Shown here: piece by piece, positions 16,609 to 25,116 of the stretch | How the letters are laid out: every line of letters begins with the position of its first letter | How positions within the stretch are numbered: the first letter of the stretch is position 1 | Assembly (NCBI GenBank): GCA_016180855.1 | Contig: JACPAL010000015.1 | Location: 102,596-166,595 of the forward strand | Source: Deltaproteobacteria bacterium | GTDB taxonomy: Bacteria > UBA10199 > JACPAL01 | Length of the DNA stretch: 64,000 nt | Reading direction: 5' to 3' | Notes under the pieces: model-generated | The model's database searches: none | Seen by the model: only the letters and a program-made list of their open reading frames with translations | What the model was told of the DNA's origin: nothing | Made by a program: the position numbers and the translations under genes

Positions 16609-17952
16609 ATGGTTAAAAATCTCTGTGTTAAATTGATGGCATATAGCGGTCGGCCTCAAGCTTTGGTGGGCATGACACTTCTCGCACTGCTCGTTCCAGG
16701 GCCCAAGTATTTCCTTTTTTCGGGTCTTCCTCTGATCAACCGGGCGGATATTGTGGCACTTGTATTCCTGATTCTACTTTTTCTCTCCTTCACAATGATG
16801 CCGTTTCAAGGGAATCGTTCCTCCAGGATGATCCGCTGGAGCATGGTTTGCCTTGCATCGGTGACACTCCTGAAATTGTTCTCTTTTCTCTTCTTGAATG
16901 CCTATTATAAAGGTTCCTACGACTATTGGCCATTACTCAGAGAACGGGACTGGACCCACGTTTGTGAGGTTGGAACACGGGACTGTTTTCGCAATCCGGT
17001 TCCGAAGAAAGACTCTCTGCATCAGATCCTGGGGGGAGACCCTCATCTTCTTACAAGTGATTCGCGGTTGAGCTCCCTTCCCCCGATCCGGCCGGCGTTT
17101 TCACCTGACAATATTTTGTCTTTTCCACGGTATACCCGTCGAGACGCCTCGATTGATTTTCACGCGACGCCGCATTTCGATTTTTTGCGATGGGGATACG
17201 GTTCCTGGCGACTCGGTTTCTTCAATACGTTTGAATACGGTTGGAGTCCCTCCACTCCGGGAAATCGTATCCGGACGAAGGCCCCCTTTGTGGCCTCCTG
17301 GGAGGTCTGGCCGGAGGGGGAGGAGATTAGAATCCAGTTTCAGGGGATGCTGCTGCTCAGCCAGTGGGACCGTATTTTGTGGGAGGGAGAATCAGGCGAG
17401 AACGAACAGGTACTCTCCTTGAGTGAGGGAAGGGATTTCGAGGCAGGAAAGCCTCTTAAAATCACCTATGGATATGAAAAAGGGATTTTTACGTCGGACG
17501 ATGAATGGAAGTTTTTTTATAGTAATGAGTCGGAGATCTTTGCTCCGTTCTTAAAGATGGAAGGGATTCGTCCCGGCATGGGGCCCGCCCCATGGCTGAA
17601 GTGGATGTTGAGTGGAATCTATTCGATTGTTTTTCTTTTTGTGATGGGACTCCTGGTAACGATCTATTGGGTCCGTCGTGATTTTTTACAGACCTTGAAA
17701 AGTCCCAGAGGTATTGTCTGGTGTATCACATTCCTCGCGATGATGGTTGGTCTTCTCGTCTGCCGAGTCAATGAGGTTCTCATATGGAAGGGAGGGGCCG
17801 ATGCGATCATGTATGATCACTATGCCTCTCAAGTCCTCTCACTGGGATCCCTGGAGGCGGGAGAGAAGTATTTCAGGGTGAATCCCCCCGGGACAGTCAT
17901 TCATGGATCGCAATCCTCTTCGGTCTTTTTACTTATCTTTTTGGGCAGATGA
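16609..17952 (+). CDS. GT-C type membrane glycosyltransferase, N-terminal part (frameshifted)
   Basis: The 447-residue product has two or three N-terminal helices, a long soluble, mostly beta region (about 95-330) and two more helices. It then has GGADAIMYDHYASQVLSLG and a LEAGEKYFRVNPPG run, which is the pattern of GT39/ArnT-like glycosyltransferases just before their next membrane helices. Right after NPPG the frame turns into unrelated polar sequence and stops. The missing helices continue in the frame of the next gene. A loss of one C in the C6 run at 17884-17889, or a programmed -1 shift there, explains the break. Confidence 0.65.
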   Translation: MVKNLCVKLMAYSGRPQALVGMTLLALLVPGPKYFLFSGLPLINRADIVALVFLILLFLSFTMMPFQGNRSSRMIRWSMVCLASVTLLKLFSFLFLNAYYKGSYDYWPLLRERDWTHVCEVGTRDCFRNPVPKKDSLHQILGGDPHLLTSDSRLSSLPPIRPAFSPDNILSFPRYTRRDASIDFHATPHFDFLRWGYGSWRLGFFNTFEYGWSPSTPGNRIRTKAPFVASWEVWPEGEEIRIQFQGMLLLSQWDRILWEGESGENEQVLSLSEGRDFEAGKPLKITYGYEKGIFTSDDEWKFFYSNESEIFAPFLKMEGIRPGMGPAPWLKWMLSGIYSIVFLFVMGLLVTIYWVRRDFLQTLKSPRGIVWCITFLAMMVGLLVCRVNEVLIWKGGADAIMYDHYASQVLSLGSLEAGEKYFRVNPPGTVIHGSQSSSVFLLIFLGR

Positions 17953-18725
17953 TTTTCCTTGCCTCCAGGCCGTTTTCACGGTCCTTCCTCCCCCTTCTGA
18001 TTATCGGCTTTCTCCTCTATGGTTACCAGACATCCTTCCTCTATTTTGACGGCAGAAATGAGAGCACAGCGAGTTTTCTTATTGTGGCCGGCCTGTTTTT
18101 TGCTTTGACACGAAAAGGGGATGTTGCGTCGGTTTTTTCAGGTCTCCTGCTGGGCCTTGCCACCACGATCCGTCCCGACAACCTCCCTTGCATCCTTGCC
18201 GTGACGGGATTCATCGGCCTTCATGGAAAGAAGTCCGGAAGAGAGCTGGCTCTCATGGTCGTTCCGATGTTGATGGCGACGACGCTGCCACTCATCCATA
18301 ACCTTTATTATGGTCACACATGGGTATGGAGTTCTACTGTCGCGTGGGACTCAAACCTCCAACTGTCGCCCAAAGTCTTTTTCAAAGGTATTTTCAGCCT
18401 CGATGGAGATATCCTGTTGATGGTTGGAAAACGTATTCTGAAAGCGCTCTCTTGGACTCCATTCATGCGAGTGCCCTGGGAGACTGTCTCCCATTTATTT
18501 TCCGGTGTTTTTTTCCTCTTGAATATCGGTCTCCTCGCGCTGCTGTTAACCGCAAGGTCGCCGCGCCGCTATCTGGATATTCTTCTTGTCTGTCTCATGT
18601 TTTCACCCATTCTCTTTTGGAAAACCGGTGGTCGATTTACTTACGCTTACTTCCTTCTGGTATATTTTCTTTTCTGTTATCGGTTGTGTAGACGTCTTTC
18701 TGCTGCCAAGTTGACAGCGGCATGA
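17949..18725 (+). CDS. GT-C type membrane glycosyltransferase, C-terminal part (frameshifted)
   Basis: The 258-residue, helix-rich product has LLLGLATTIRPDNLPCILAV, a run typical of the middle of GT39-like membrane transferases, and several following helices. The frame stays open upstream of its ATG and reads ILFGLFTYLFGQ directly before it. The hydrophobic segment therefore really begins around 17905, inside the previous gene. The formal ATG (overlapping the stop as ATGA) may allow separate translation by coupling. As one protein the two parts would be about 700 residues. Confidence 0.65.
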   Translation: MIFLASRPFSRSFLPLLIIGFLLYGYQTSFLYFDGRNESTASFLIVAGLFFALTRKGDVASVFSGLLLGLATTIRPDNLPCILAVTGFIGLHGKKSGRELALMVVPMLMATTLPLIHNLYYGHTWVWSSTVAWDSNLQLSPKVFFKGIFSLDGDILLMVGKRILKALSWTPFMRVPWETVSHLFSGVFFLLNIGLLALLLTARSPRRYLDILLVCLMFSPILFWKTGGRFTYAYFLLVYFLFCYRLCRRLSAAKLTAA

Positions 18726-18753
18726 AAAAAGTGAGAATTTATCTATTGCTCTT

Positions 18754-19722
18754 ATGAAGACGATCGTTACCGGTGGAGCCGGTTTTATCGGAAGCCATCT
18801 TGTTGACCAGTTAATTGCTGAAGGTCATGATGTCGTGGTCATCGACAATTTTTCTACGGGTCGGAGGACCAATCTTGCTCATACCCGCCAGACCAAGATT
18901 GTAGAAGCGGACATTAATGATCATTTGTCTATCCGACGCTGGTTCGAAGGAGTCGATTGGGTTTTTCATTTGGCCGCGTTGGCTGATATTGTTCCTTCCA
19001 TCGATCGACCAGAACAATACGTACGAAATAACGTTAACGGTACGTTTTCGGTATTGGAGGCAAGTCGAAAAGCCAAGAAATTTATTTATGCTGCATCCTC
19101 TTCGTGTTACGGGATTCCCGATCTTTATCCGACCCCGGAAACGGCGGAAATCCGCCCCCAGTACCCCTATGCGCTCACCAAGTTTCTGGGAGAGCAGTCT
19201 GTGCTCCACTGGGGATTAGTCTATAAGCTGCCCGTCATTTCACTCCGATTCTTCAATGTATATGGTCCGCGATCCAGGACCTCAGGGACCTATGGAGCCG
19301 TGTTTGGAGTTTTTATGGCACAGAAGATCCATGGTCGGCCATTTACGGTAGTTGGAGATGGGACTCAGGTTCGGGATTTTACCTATGTTACTGATGTCGC
19401 AAGGGCGATTCTCATGGCCGCTGATTCTCCCATTCGGCAGGAGGTGTTTAATGTCGCAAGCGGAGAGGTTCACAGCGTGAACGAGATTGTGGATCTGATC
19501 GGAGGAGAGAAGGTTTTCATCCCGAAGCGACCGGGAGAACCGGACAAAACCCAGGGGGATATCTCCAAGATAAGTGAAATGCTTGGGTGGCAGCCATCTG
19601 TCCCATTTGCCAAAGGAGTCCGAGAGCTTTTAAAGAATATAGACTATTGGCGAGAAGCCCCCGTCTGGACGTCAGAGGCAATCGCTCAGGCGACTGAAAC
19701 GTGGTTCAAATATCTATCCTGA
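18754..19722 (+). CDS. NAD-dependent sugar epimerase (GalE-like extended SDR)
   Basis: This 322-residue extended SDR has TIVTGGAGFIGSHLVDQLIA as the NAD loop, DNFSTGRRTN after beta-2, SSSCYG, and Y-x-x-x-K in YPYALTKFLGEQ. RFFNVYGPRS and VRDFTYVTDVARA are typical of UDP-sugar 4-epimerases. It resembles the two other epimerases in this window (7672 and 36396), and the three probably supply different nucleotide sugars. It closes the wzx/wzy segment: a 97-nt gap without an obvious gene follows. Confidence 0.88.
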   Translation: MKTIVTGGAGFIGSHLVDQLIAEGHDVVVIDNFSTGRRTNLAHTRQTKIVEADINDHLSIRRWFEGVDWVFHLAALADIVPSIDRPEQYVRNNVNGTFSVLEASRKAKKFIYAASSSCYGIPDLYPTPETAEIRPQYPYALTKFLGEQSVLHWGLVYKLPVISLRFFNVYGPRSRTSGTYGAVFGVFMAQKIHGRPFTVVGDGTQVRDFTYVTDVARAILMAADSPIRQEVFNVASGEVHSVNEIVDLIGGEKVFIPKRPGEPDKTQGDISKISEMLGWQPSVPFAKGVRELLKNIDYWREAPVWTSEAIAQATETWFKYLS

Positions 19723-19843
19723 TATCCACTAGTGTCCTGTCCTGAGTCATAAATAGATGCTAAAAAATGAGGTTGCAATCAACGTGTTGATCGAGTAGCT
19801 AGCTCAATTCACAATTCAGGTGAAGAGGTGGGTGTTTTCTTAC

Positions 19844-20461
19844 ATGGGTGCTACACAGTTTGAGAGTTATGCCAAAAATTACCGAAACCGTTTCATCGGT
19901 TTTCTTCAACAGTTAGATCTGGGGGCGGTTGCCACTGCCGCCGAAGTTTTGATGCGAGCTTGTCAGGAAGGGCGGCGAATATATTTAGTGGGCAATGGAG
20001 GGAGCGCCGCGATTGCGTCGCACTTTGCCATCGACTTTTTGAATGTGAATCGTGAGTGGAAGGGGGAAAAACCATTCAGAGTCACCAGTTTGGCGGATAA
20101 TTTATCTGTCGTAACGGCCTTGGGAAACGACGAAGGTTTCGAAAATATTTTTGTAAGACAGCTTGAGAGATATTTTGAGCAAGGAGATGTCTTAATTGCA
20201 ATATCTGCAAGCGGACATTCGCCTAACATCATCAATGCCGTTGAATATGCCAATCGGAAGGAGGGGATCACGGTTGGGTTAGTCGGATTTGATGGCGGGG
20301 TTCTGAAGGGACTTTGCAGGCACTTGATCCATGTCGCGACTCCTGTTGGCGAATATGGTCATGTGGAGGATTCGTTCGCGTTTCTTGATCATTTGCTAAC
20401 TACGTATTTTTTTCGGATGGTTAACGATCGTTTTTTGAATCAATGCAATCAATCAAATTAA
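19844..20461 (+). CDS. gmhA: SIS-domain phosphoheptose isomerase-like protein
   Basis: The protein is 205 residues from the ATG at 19844, chosen because GAAGAGGTGGG sits about 11 nt upstream; a GTG at 19820 would add eight residues. SIS-domain motifs are YLVGNGGSAAIASHFAIDFL, SLADNLSVVTALGNDEGFE and ISASGHSPNIINAVEYANR, plus a C-terminal EYGHVEDSFAFLDHLLTTYF with acidic/His residues. These fit D-sedoheptulose-7-phosphate isomerase, which makes the heptose 7-phosphate precursor. The end overlaps a cytidylyltransferase/kinase fusion by 19 nt, as expected for a heptose-activation pair. Substrate assignment rests on family and context. Confidence 0.75.
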   Translation: MGATQFESYAKNYRNRFIGFLQQLDLGAVATAAEVLMRACQEGRRIYLVGNGGSAAIASHFAIDFLNVNREWKGEKPFRVTSLADNLSVVTALGNDEGFENIFVRQLERYFEQGDVLIAISASGHSPNIINAVEYANRKEGITVGLVGFDGGVLKGLCRHLIHVATPVGEYGHVEDSFAFLDHLLTTYFFRMVNDRFLNQCNQSN

Positions 20462-21963
20462 AGACAGTCGAGGAGTTGTCTCATCTGCTGGCTGAACGGA
20501 AGGGGCAGGGGAAAAAGATCGTTCTCTGCCATGGCGTCTTTGATCTGATACATCCCGGCCATATTCACCATTTTGAAGAAGCCAAACGACAGGGGGATAT
20601 CCTTGTTGTGAGTATCACGCCGGACAACTTTGTGAATAAGGGGCCTGGACGTCCTGTATTTAATCAGAGATTGCGGGCCGATTTTCTGACGGCGCTTGAA
20701 ATGGTGGACTATGTTACCATTAATCGATGGCCTACAGCTGTTGAGACGATTCGTTTTCTTCGTCCCGATATCTATGTTAAAGGGTGGGAGTATAGCGATG
20801 GGGAAAACGATGTGACGCAAGGGATCACGAAGGAAACCGAAGCGGTCCATAAAGTTGGGGGAGGGATCTTTTTTACTCGGGGAGATGTCTTCAGTTCTAC
20901 GGAGCTTTTGAATGCTTACTTTGACGTCCATTCGCCAGAGACAAAGGAATTTCTGAGGAATTTTCGTCAAAAATACTCCGCAGAAAATGTCATCGGTTTT
21001 CTCGATCAACTTCGATCTCTGAAAGTTCTTGTGATTGGAGAGACTATCATAGACGAATATCTTTATTGCCACACGATGAACAAGTCAGCCAAAGACAACA
21101 TACTTGTCAGTCGTTATCTTTATGAAGAGGCCTTTGCAGGCGGCATACTGGCTTGTGCCAATCACATGGCAGGATTTTGTGGTCAGGTTGATCTGGTCAG
21201 CGTTCTGGGGAAGGAGGATGACCGGCAGGATTTTATTCGCAGTCGATTACACTCAAAAGTGAGGCCATATTTCTTTTTTGGGAAGGGGAAAACAATCGTC
21301 AAACGAAGGTTCGTTGATCCGCAATTCGTTTCAAAACTGTTTGAAGTTTGTTACCTTCCCGATCCTGAACCAATGTCGTCATCGGCCTCTAGGATCGAGG
21401 ATTTTCTCGCCACGCGTCTCCCTGAATATGATCTGGTCTTGGCGGTCGATTACGGGCACGGTTTTTTTCAGCCGGGCATAATCGGGTTGCTTTCCGAAAA
21501 GTCCTCATTTTTGGCCATCAACACGCAGACCAACAGCGCCAATCTTGGTTTTAACGTCATCACAAAATATCCGAAGGCGAACTTCATTTCTCTTTCAGAG
21601 CCAGAGATAAGACTGGCGACTCATGATCGGGATGGGTCGCTTGAGGAGAGTATAGGGGTGATTTCACGTCAGTTGCATTGTCGCCAAGTGGCAGTGACCC
21701 GGGGGAAATTGGGTTCGATCACTTACCGCGAGCCGGAAGGTTTCTTTTCGGCGCCTGTTTTTTCCAATAAAGTTGTCGACCGGATTGGGGCCGGAGATGC
21801 GTATTTGTCGATTACGGCACCTTGTGCCGTCAAAAACTATCCAATCGATTTGATGGCTTTTGTCGGTAATGCCGTCGGTGCGATGGCGGTCAATGTCGTC
21901 TGTAACCGGGAACCGGTGGCACCGGTGCATCTTTATAAATTTATAACGGCTCTCCTGAAATAA
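20443..21963 (+). CDS. Cytidylyltransferase-PfkB kinase fusion (HldE-like, reversed order)
   Basis: The protein is a 506-residue bifunctional enzyme. Residues 1-165 are a nucleotidyltransferase: LCHGVFDLIHPGHIHHFEEA (HxGH), VVSITPDNFVNKGPGRP and YVKGWEYSDGEND. Residues about 180-506 are a PfkB/ribokinase-like kinase ending with VDRIGAGDAYLSITAP (the GAGD anion hole and catalytic Asp). E. coli HldE has the kinase first and the nucleotidyltransferase second, so the order here is reversed. It should phosphorylate C1 of heptose 7-phosphate and activate the sugar as ADP- or CDP-heptose, or a close relative. Confidence 0.82.
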   Translation: MQSIKLKTVEELSHLLAERKGQGKKIVLCHGVFDLIHPGHIHHFEEAKRQGDILVVSITPDNFVNKGPGRPVFNQRLRADFLTALEMVDYVTINRWPTAVETIRFLRPDIYVKGWEYSDGENDVTQGITKETEAVHKVGGGIFFTRGDVFSSTELLNAYFDVHSPETKEFLRNFRQKYSAENVIGFLDQLRSLKVLVIGETIIDEYLYCHTMNKSAKDNILVSRYLYEEAFAGGILACANHMAGFCGQVDLVSVLGKEDDRQDFIRSRLHSKVRPYFFFGKGKTIVKRRFVDPQFVSKLFEVCYLPDPEPMSSSASRIEDFLATRLPEYDLVLAVDYGHGFFQPGIIGLLSEKSSFLAINTQTNSANLGFNVITKYPKANFISLSEPEIRLATHDRDGSLEESIGVISRQLHCRQVAVTRGKLGSITYREPEGFFSAPVFSNKVVDRIGAGDAYLSITAPCAVKNYPIDLMAFVGNAVGAMAVNVVCNREPVAPVHLYKFITALLK

Positions 21964-21967
21964 CAAA

Positions 21968-23062
21968 ATGACGGACCAACTTCAGATCGACGGCGAAAAA
22001 CTTTCATATCATCCTGCTCGCGTCGCCCAGTGGGCGGAGGCTCAGGACGATTGGGAAAAAGCCAGGAAAGTCTATCCTGTTTATATAGAAGTTTCTCCGA
22101 TGGGTGCCTGTAATCACCGCTGTACATTTTGCGCTGTCGACTACATAGGGTATCAGATGCGCAAACTGGATATTTTTCATTTGAAACGAGCGCTGTCTGA
22201 GATGGGCGCGGCCGGTGTCAAGAGTGTGATGTTTGCCGGAGAGGGGGAACCGTTGCTCTTTAAACCTCTTGCCGAGACGGTAGTTCATTCGGCGGCTTCC
22301 GGGCTGGATGTCGGCATTACTACGAATGCGGTGCCTCTTACGAGAACATTTTGCGAAGAGGCCTTGGGTTCTGTTCAATGGATCAAGGCGAGCGTCAATG
22401 CGGGCTCCGCGGAAACATATGCCAAGATCCATAAGACCGACCCTCGTGATTTCGAGAGGGCACTGCGGAATATGGAAACGGCTGCCGTTTTGAAGGAAAG
22501 CGGCGGTTTAAAAAAATGTCGACTCGGAATCCAAATGGTTCTTCTGCCGGAAAACGCGGGTGAGGCCCATGCTCTTGCTCAGCGCGCCAAGGAGATCGGA
22601 GTCGACTATGTTGTCATCAAACCCTACTCTCAACACCTTAAAGGGATCAGCCGCGTTTATGAAGGGATCGAGTACAGCCAGTATTACCATTTGGCTGAAC
22701 ATTTAGAGAAGCTTAACGACGATCGGTTTCATGTTGTTTTTAGACGTCATACCATGGAAAAGCTCCAGCAGGAGCGGTCCTACTCGGTTTGTCAGGCGAC
22801 ACCGTTTTTCTGGGCCTATATTATGGCGAATGGGGATCTTTACGGTTGTTCGGCCTACCTTAATGATACGCGTTTCTGTTATGGGAATATCCATGAACAG
22901 GGTTTTAGGGAGATCTGGGAGGGTGAAAAACGCAGACAAAATTTTGAATATGTTCGCAGCCAACTGGATATTTCCGAGTGCCGTACGAACTGTCGTATGG
23001 ATGAGGTTAACCGTTATTTGTGGAAGGTCAGGTTTCCTCCGGAGCACATCAGCTTCATTTAA
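21968..23062 (+). CDS. Radical SAM protein with SPASM-like tail
   Basis: The 364-residue protein carries the radical SAM motif MGACNHRCTFCAVDYIG (CxxxCxxC, about 41-57), a GEGEPLLF glycine-rich SAM loop and TTNAVPLT. Cys residues in NGDLYGCSAYL and CRTNCRMDE near the end suggest a second Fe-S cluster of SPASM/Twitch type. It is placed between the heptose-type activation enzyme (5 nt away) and a TPP-dependent E1 pair (12 nt away). It may carry out a C-H oxidation or epimerisation on the sugar. The function is not known. Confidence 0.82.
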   Translation: MTDQLQIDGEKLSYHPARVAQWAEAQDDWEKARKVYPVYIEVSPMGACNHRCTFCAVDYIGYQMRKLDIFHLKRALSEMGAAGVKSVMFAGEGEPLLFKPLAETVVHSAASGLDVGITTNAVPLTRTFCEEALGSVQWIKASVNAGSAETYAKIHKTDPRDFERALRNMETAAVLKESGGLKKCRLGIQMVLLPENAGEAHALAQRAKEIGVDYVVIKPYSQHLKGISRVYEGIEYSQYYHLAEHLEKLNDDRFHVVFRRHTMEKLQQERSYSVCQATPFFWAYIMANGDLYGCSAYLNDTRFCYGNIHEQGFREIWEGEKRRQNFEYVRSQLDISECRTNCRMDEVNRYLWKVRFPPEHISFI

Positions 23063-23074
23063 AGGATTGTTATT

Positions 23075-24052
23075 ATGGCCTCCTTATTACTTGATATTCC
23101 ATTGGCGATCGTCTCTGACCTCTACCGTTCGCTCTACTTGATTCGAAGAACAGAAGAAAAAATTGTCGAGCACTATGGAGAACAAGAGATGCGATGTCCT
23201 GTGCATCTTTCAATCGGACAGGAGGCTATTGCTGTTGGTGTTTGTACTGCCTTGAGACAGGAGGATGTTATTTTCGGAACTCACCGTTGTCATGCGCATT
23301 ATCTGGCCAAGGGAGGGGATCCGGCCCTATTGTTTGCCGAGCTTTGCGGGAAAGAAACCGGATGTGCTTCGGGCAAGGCCGGTTCCATGCATCTCGTCGA
23401 TGTCGCGCAAGGCATGTGGGGGGCCTCTGCCATCGTGGGAGGGTCGATCCCGCTAGGTGTCGGTGTCGCCCTTTCGGCCCAGATGACTCGATCCGGAAAA
23501 GTGGCGGCCGTGTTTTTCGGGGATGGAGCTACGGAACAGGGTGTTTTCTATGAATCATTGAACTTTGCTTCTTTAAAAAAACTTCCGGTTCTTTTTGTTT
23601 GCGAGAACAATTTTTACGCAACGTACACTCCCTTTGCCAGACGGCAGGCTCGGGACAACATTTTCGAGCGAGGAGAGAGTTTTGGAGTTCCTGGTTGTCG
23701 CGTGGATGGTTCAGACGTTCTGGAAGTTTTTCGAGCGGCGCAAAAAGCGGTTTTGCAGGCACGTCATGGCGGAGGTCCGACTTTGCTCGAGTGCCAGACA
23801 TATCGCTGGAAAGACCATGTAGGCCCCGGTTGCGATCATGAATTGGGATATCGGAGCGGGGCCGATCTCCAATTTTGGAGGGAGAAATGTCCGGTCAAGC
23901 GTTTGCGCGGGTCACTTGTTGAACAAGGTTTGGATCCCTGTGTTGTTGAAGGATGGGAGAAGGGCATTGATTTCAGGATTCAAAATTCATGGGAGTTTGC
24001 TAAGGAAAGTCCTTTTCCAGTCAACAGTTCCCTTTTTCAAGGAGTGTTTTGA
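23075..24052 (+). CDS. TPP-dependent dehydrogenase E1-alpha-like subunit
   Basis: This 325-residue protein is of the pyruvate/branched-chain oxo-acid dehydrogenase E1-alpha family. It has EQEMRCPVHLSIGQEAIAVG, GTHRCHAHYLAKGG, the TPP/Mg motif FFGDGATEQGVFYESLNFA...CENNFYAT (GDG then NN), and RWKDHVGPG. The partner E1-beta overlaps by 4 nt downstream. No lipoyl-bearing E2 or E3 gene is present here. In related systems (for example the E1-like pair of avilamycin biosynthesis) such pairs transfer a two-carbon unit to a keto sugar. This role is inference. Confidence 0.85.
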   Translation: MASLLLDIPLAIVSDLYRSLYLIRRTEEKIVEHYGEQEMRCPVHLSIGQEAIAVGVCTALRQEDVIFGTHRCHAHYLAKGGDPALLFAELCGKETGCASGKAGSMHLVDVAQGMWGASAIVGGSIPLGVGVALSAQMTRSGKVAAVFFGDGATEQGVFYESLNFASLKKLPVLFVCENNFYATYTPFARRQARDNIFERGESFGVPGCRVDGSDVLEVFRAAQKAVLQARHGGGPTLLECQTYRWKDHVGPGCDHELGYRSGADLQFWREKCPVKRLRGSLVEQGLDPCVVEGWEKGIDFRIQNSWEFAKESPFPVNSSLFQGVF

Positions 24053-25116
24053 TTCCAATGCGTGAATTGACCTTTCGAGAGGCCATAAGCGAGGCGCTTG
24101 TCCAGGCAATGCGAGGAGATCAACGGATTTTCATCATGGGAGTTGGTGTGGATGATCCAAAAGGGGCCTTTGGAACAACTTCCGATGCCCTAAAACAATT
24201 TGGTGGATCCCGAGTCTTTGACGTCCCCATTTCTGAAAATGCGATGACCGGTATTGCCATTGGGAGCGCCATGGATGGCCTTCATCCGGTGCTGGTTCAT
24301 GCCCGAAATGATTTCCTGCTGCTCACAATGGATCAGCTTGTTAACAATGCGGCAAAATGGTCCTATATGACGGCAGGCAAAATATCCGTGCCAATGACCG
24401 TCCGAGCCGTTATTGGTAGAGGGTGGGGACAGGCTGCGCAGCACTCCCAAAGTTTACAGGCGCTTTTTGCACACGTTCCAGGTCTGAAGGTTGTTCTTCC
24501 TGGAGGCCCCTTCGAGGCCAAGGGATTGTTAATGTCGAGCCTGAAGGAGAAAGCGCCTGTTATTTTTCTAGAACACCGGTGGCTTTACGAAAAAAAAGAC
24601 GGGGTCCCGCAAGAACCGTACTCATTACCCTTGGGGAAGGGCAGGATTCTCAGACAGGGGAAGGATATCACTATCGTGGCGATGTCCTATATGGCATGGG
24701 AATGTCGGCAGGTTTCGGTTAATCTCGCCCGTCAAGGGATAGAAGCTGAGTTGATCGATCCGATGACGGTCTCGCCTCTGGATGTCGATATTATTGTCTC
24801 GTCCGTCAGAAAAACCGGTCGATTGCTGGTTGTTGACACTTCCTTTGTATTTGCAGGAATGAGCGCGGAAATTGTTGCCTCGGTGAGTGAACGTGCCGGC
24901 CCGGCCTTGAAATCTCCCGTGCAACGTCTGGGGCTTCCTTTCGCGCCAACCCCGTGCAGTGCCGTTCTGGAAAGAGTCTATTACCCGGACACGGGAACCA
25001 TTGAGCAGGCCGTACTGAGGATGCTTCAGAATGGGTCCCTTGAACATTTCAATGTCGTTTCAGGGAAGGGATATCAGGCAGAAAACCCCTCTTCGGAATG
25101 GAACGGGCCTTTTTGA
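24049..25116 (+). CDS. TPP-dependent dehydrogenase E1-beta-like subunit
   Basis: The 355-residue E1-beta/transketolase-type protein starts at ATG 24058 (MRELTFREAISEALVQAM) or at the ATT-coupled codon at 24049. Typical blocks are MGVGVDDPKGAFGTT, VFDVPISENAMTGIAIGSAM with the conserved Glu that contacts TPP, RAVIGRGWGQAAQHSQSLQ, and a C-terminal domain (about 195-330). The last 18 or so residues are extra. It forms the active site with the alpha subunit encoded just upstream. The 3' end touches a GT2 gene (TGATG overlap), so all of 19844-25847 reads as one operon. Confidence 0.83.
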   Translation: MIPMRELTFREAISEALVQAMRGDQRIFIMGVGVDDPKGAFGTTSDALKQFGGSRVFDVPISENAMTGIAIGSAMDGLHPVLVHARNDFLLLTMDQLVNNAAKWSYMTAGKISVPMTVRAVIGRGWGQAAQHSQSLQALFAHVPGLKVVLPGGPFEAKGLLMSSLKEKAPVIFLEHRWLYEKKDGVPQEPYSLPLGKGRILRQGKDITIVAMSYMAWECRQVSVNLARQGIEAELIDPMTVSPLDVDIIVSSVRKTGRLLVVDTSFVFAGMSAEIVASVSERAGPALKSPVQRLGLPFAPTPCSAVLERVYYPDTGTIEQAVLRMLQNGSLEHFNVVSGKGYQAENPSSEWNGPF

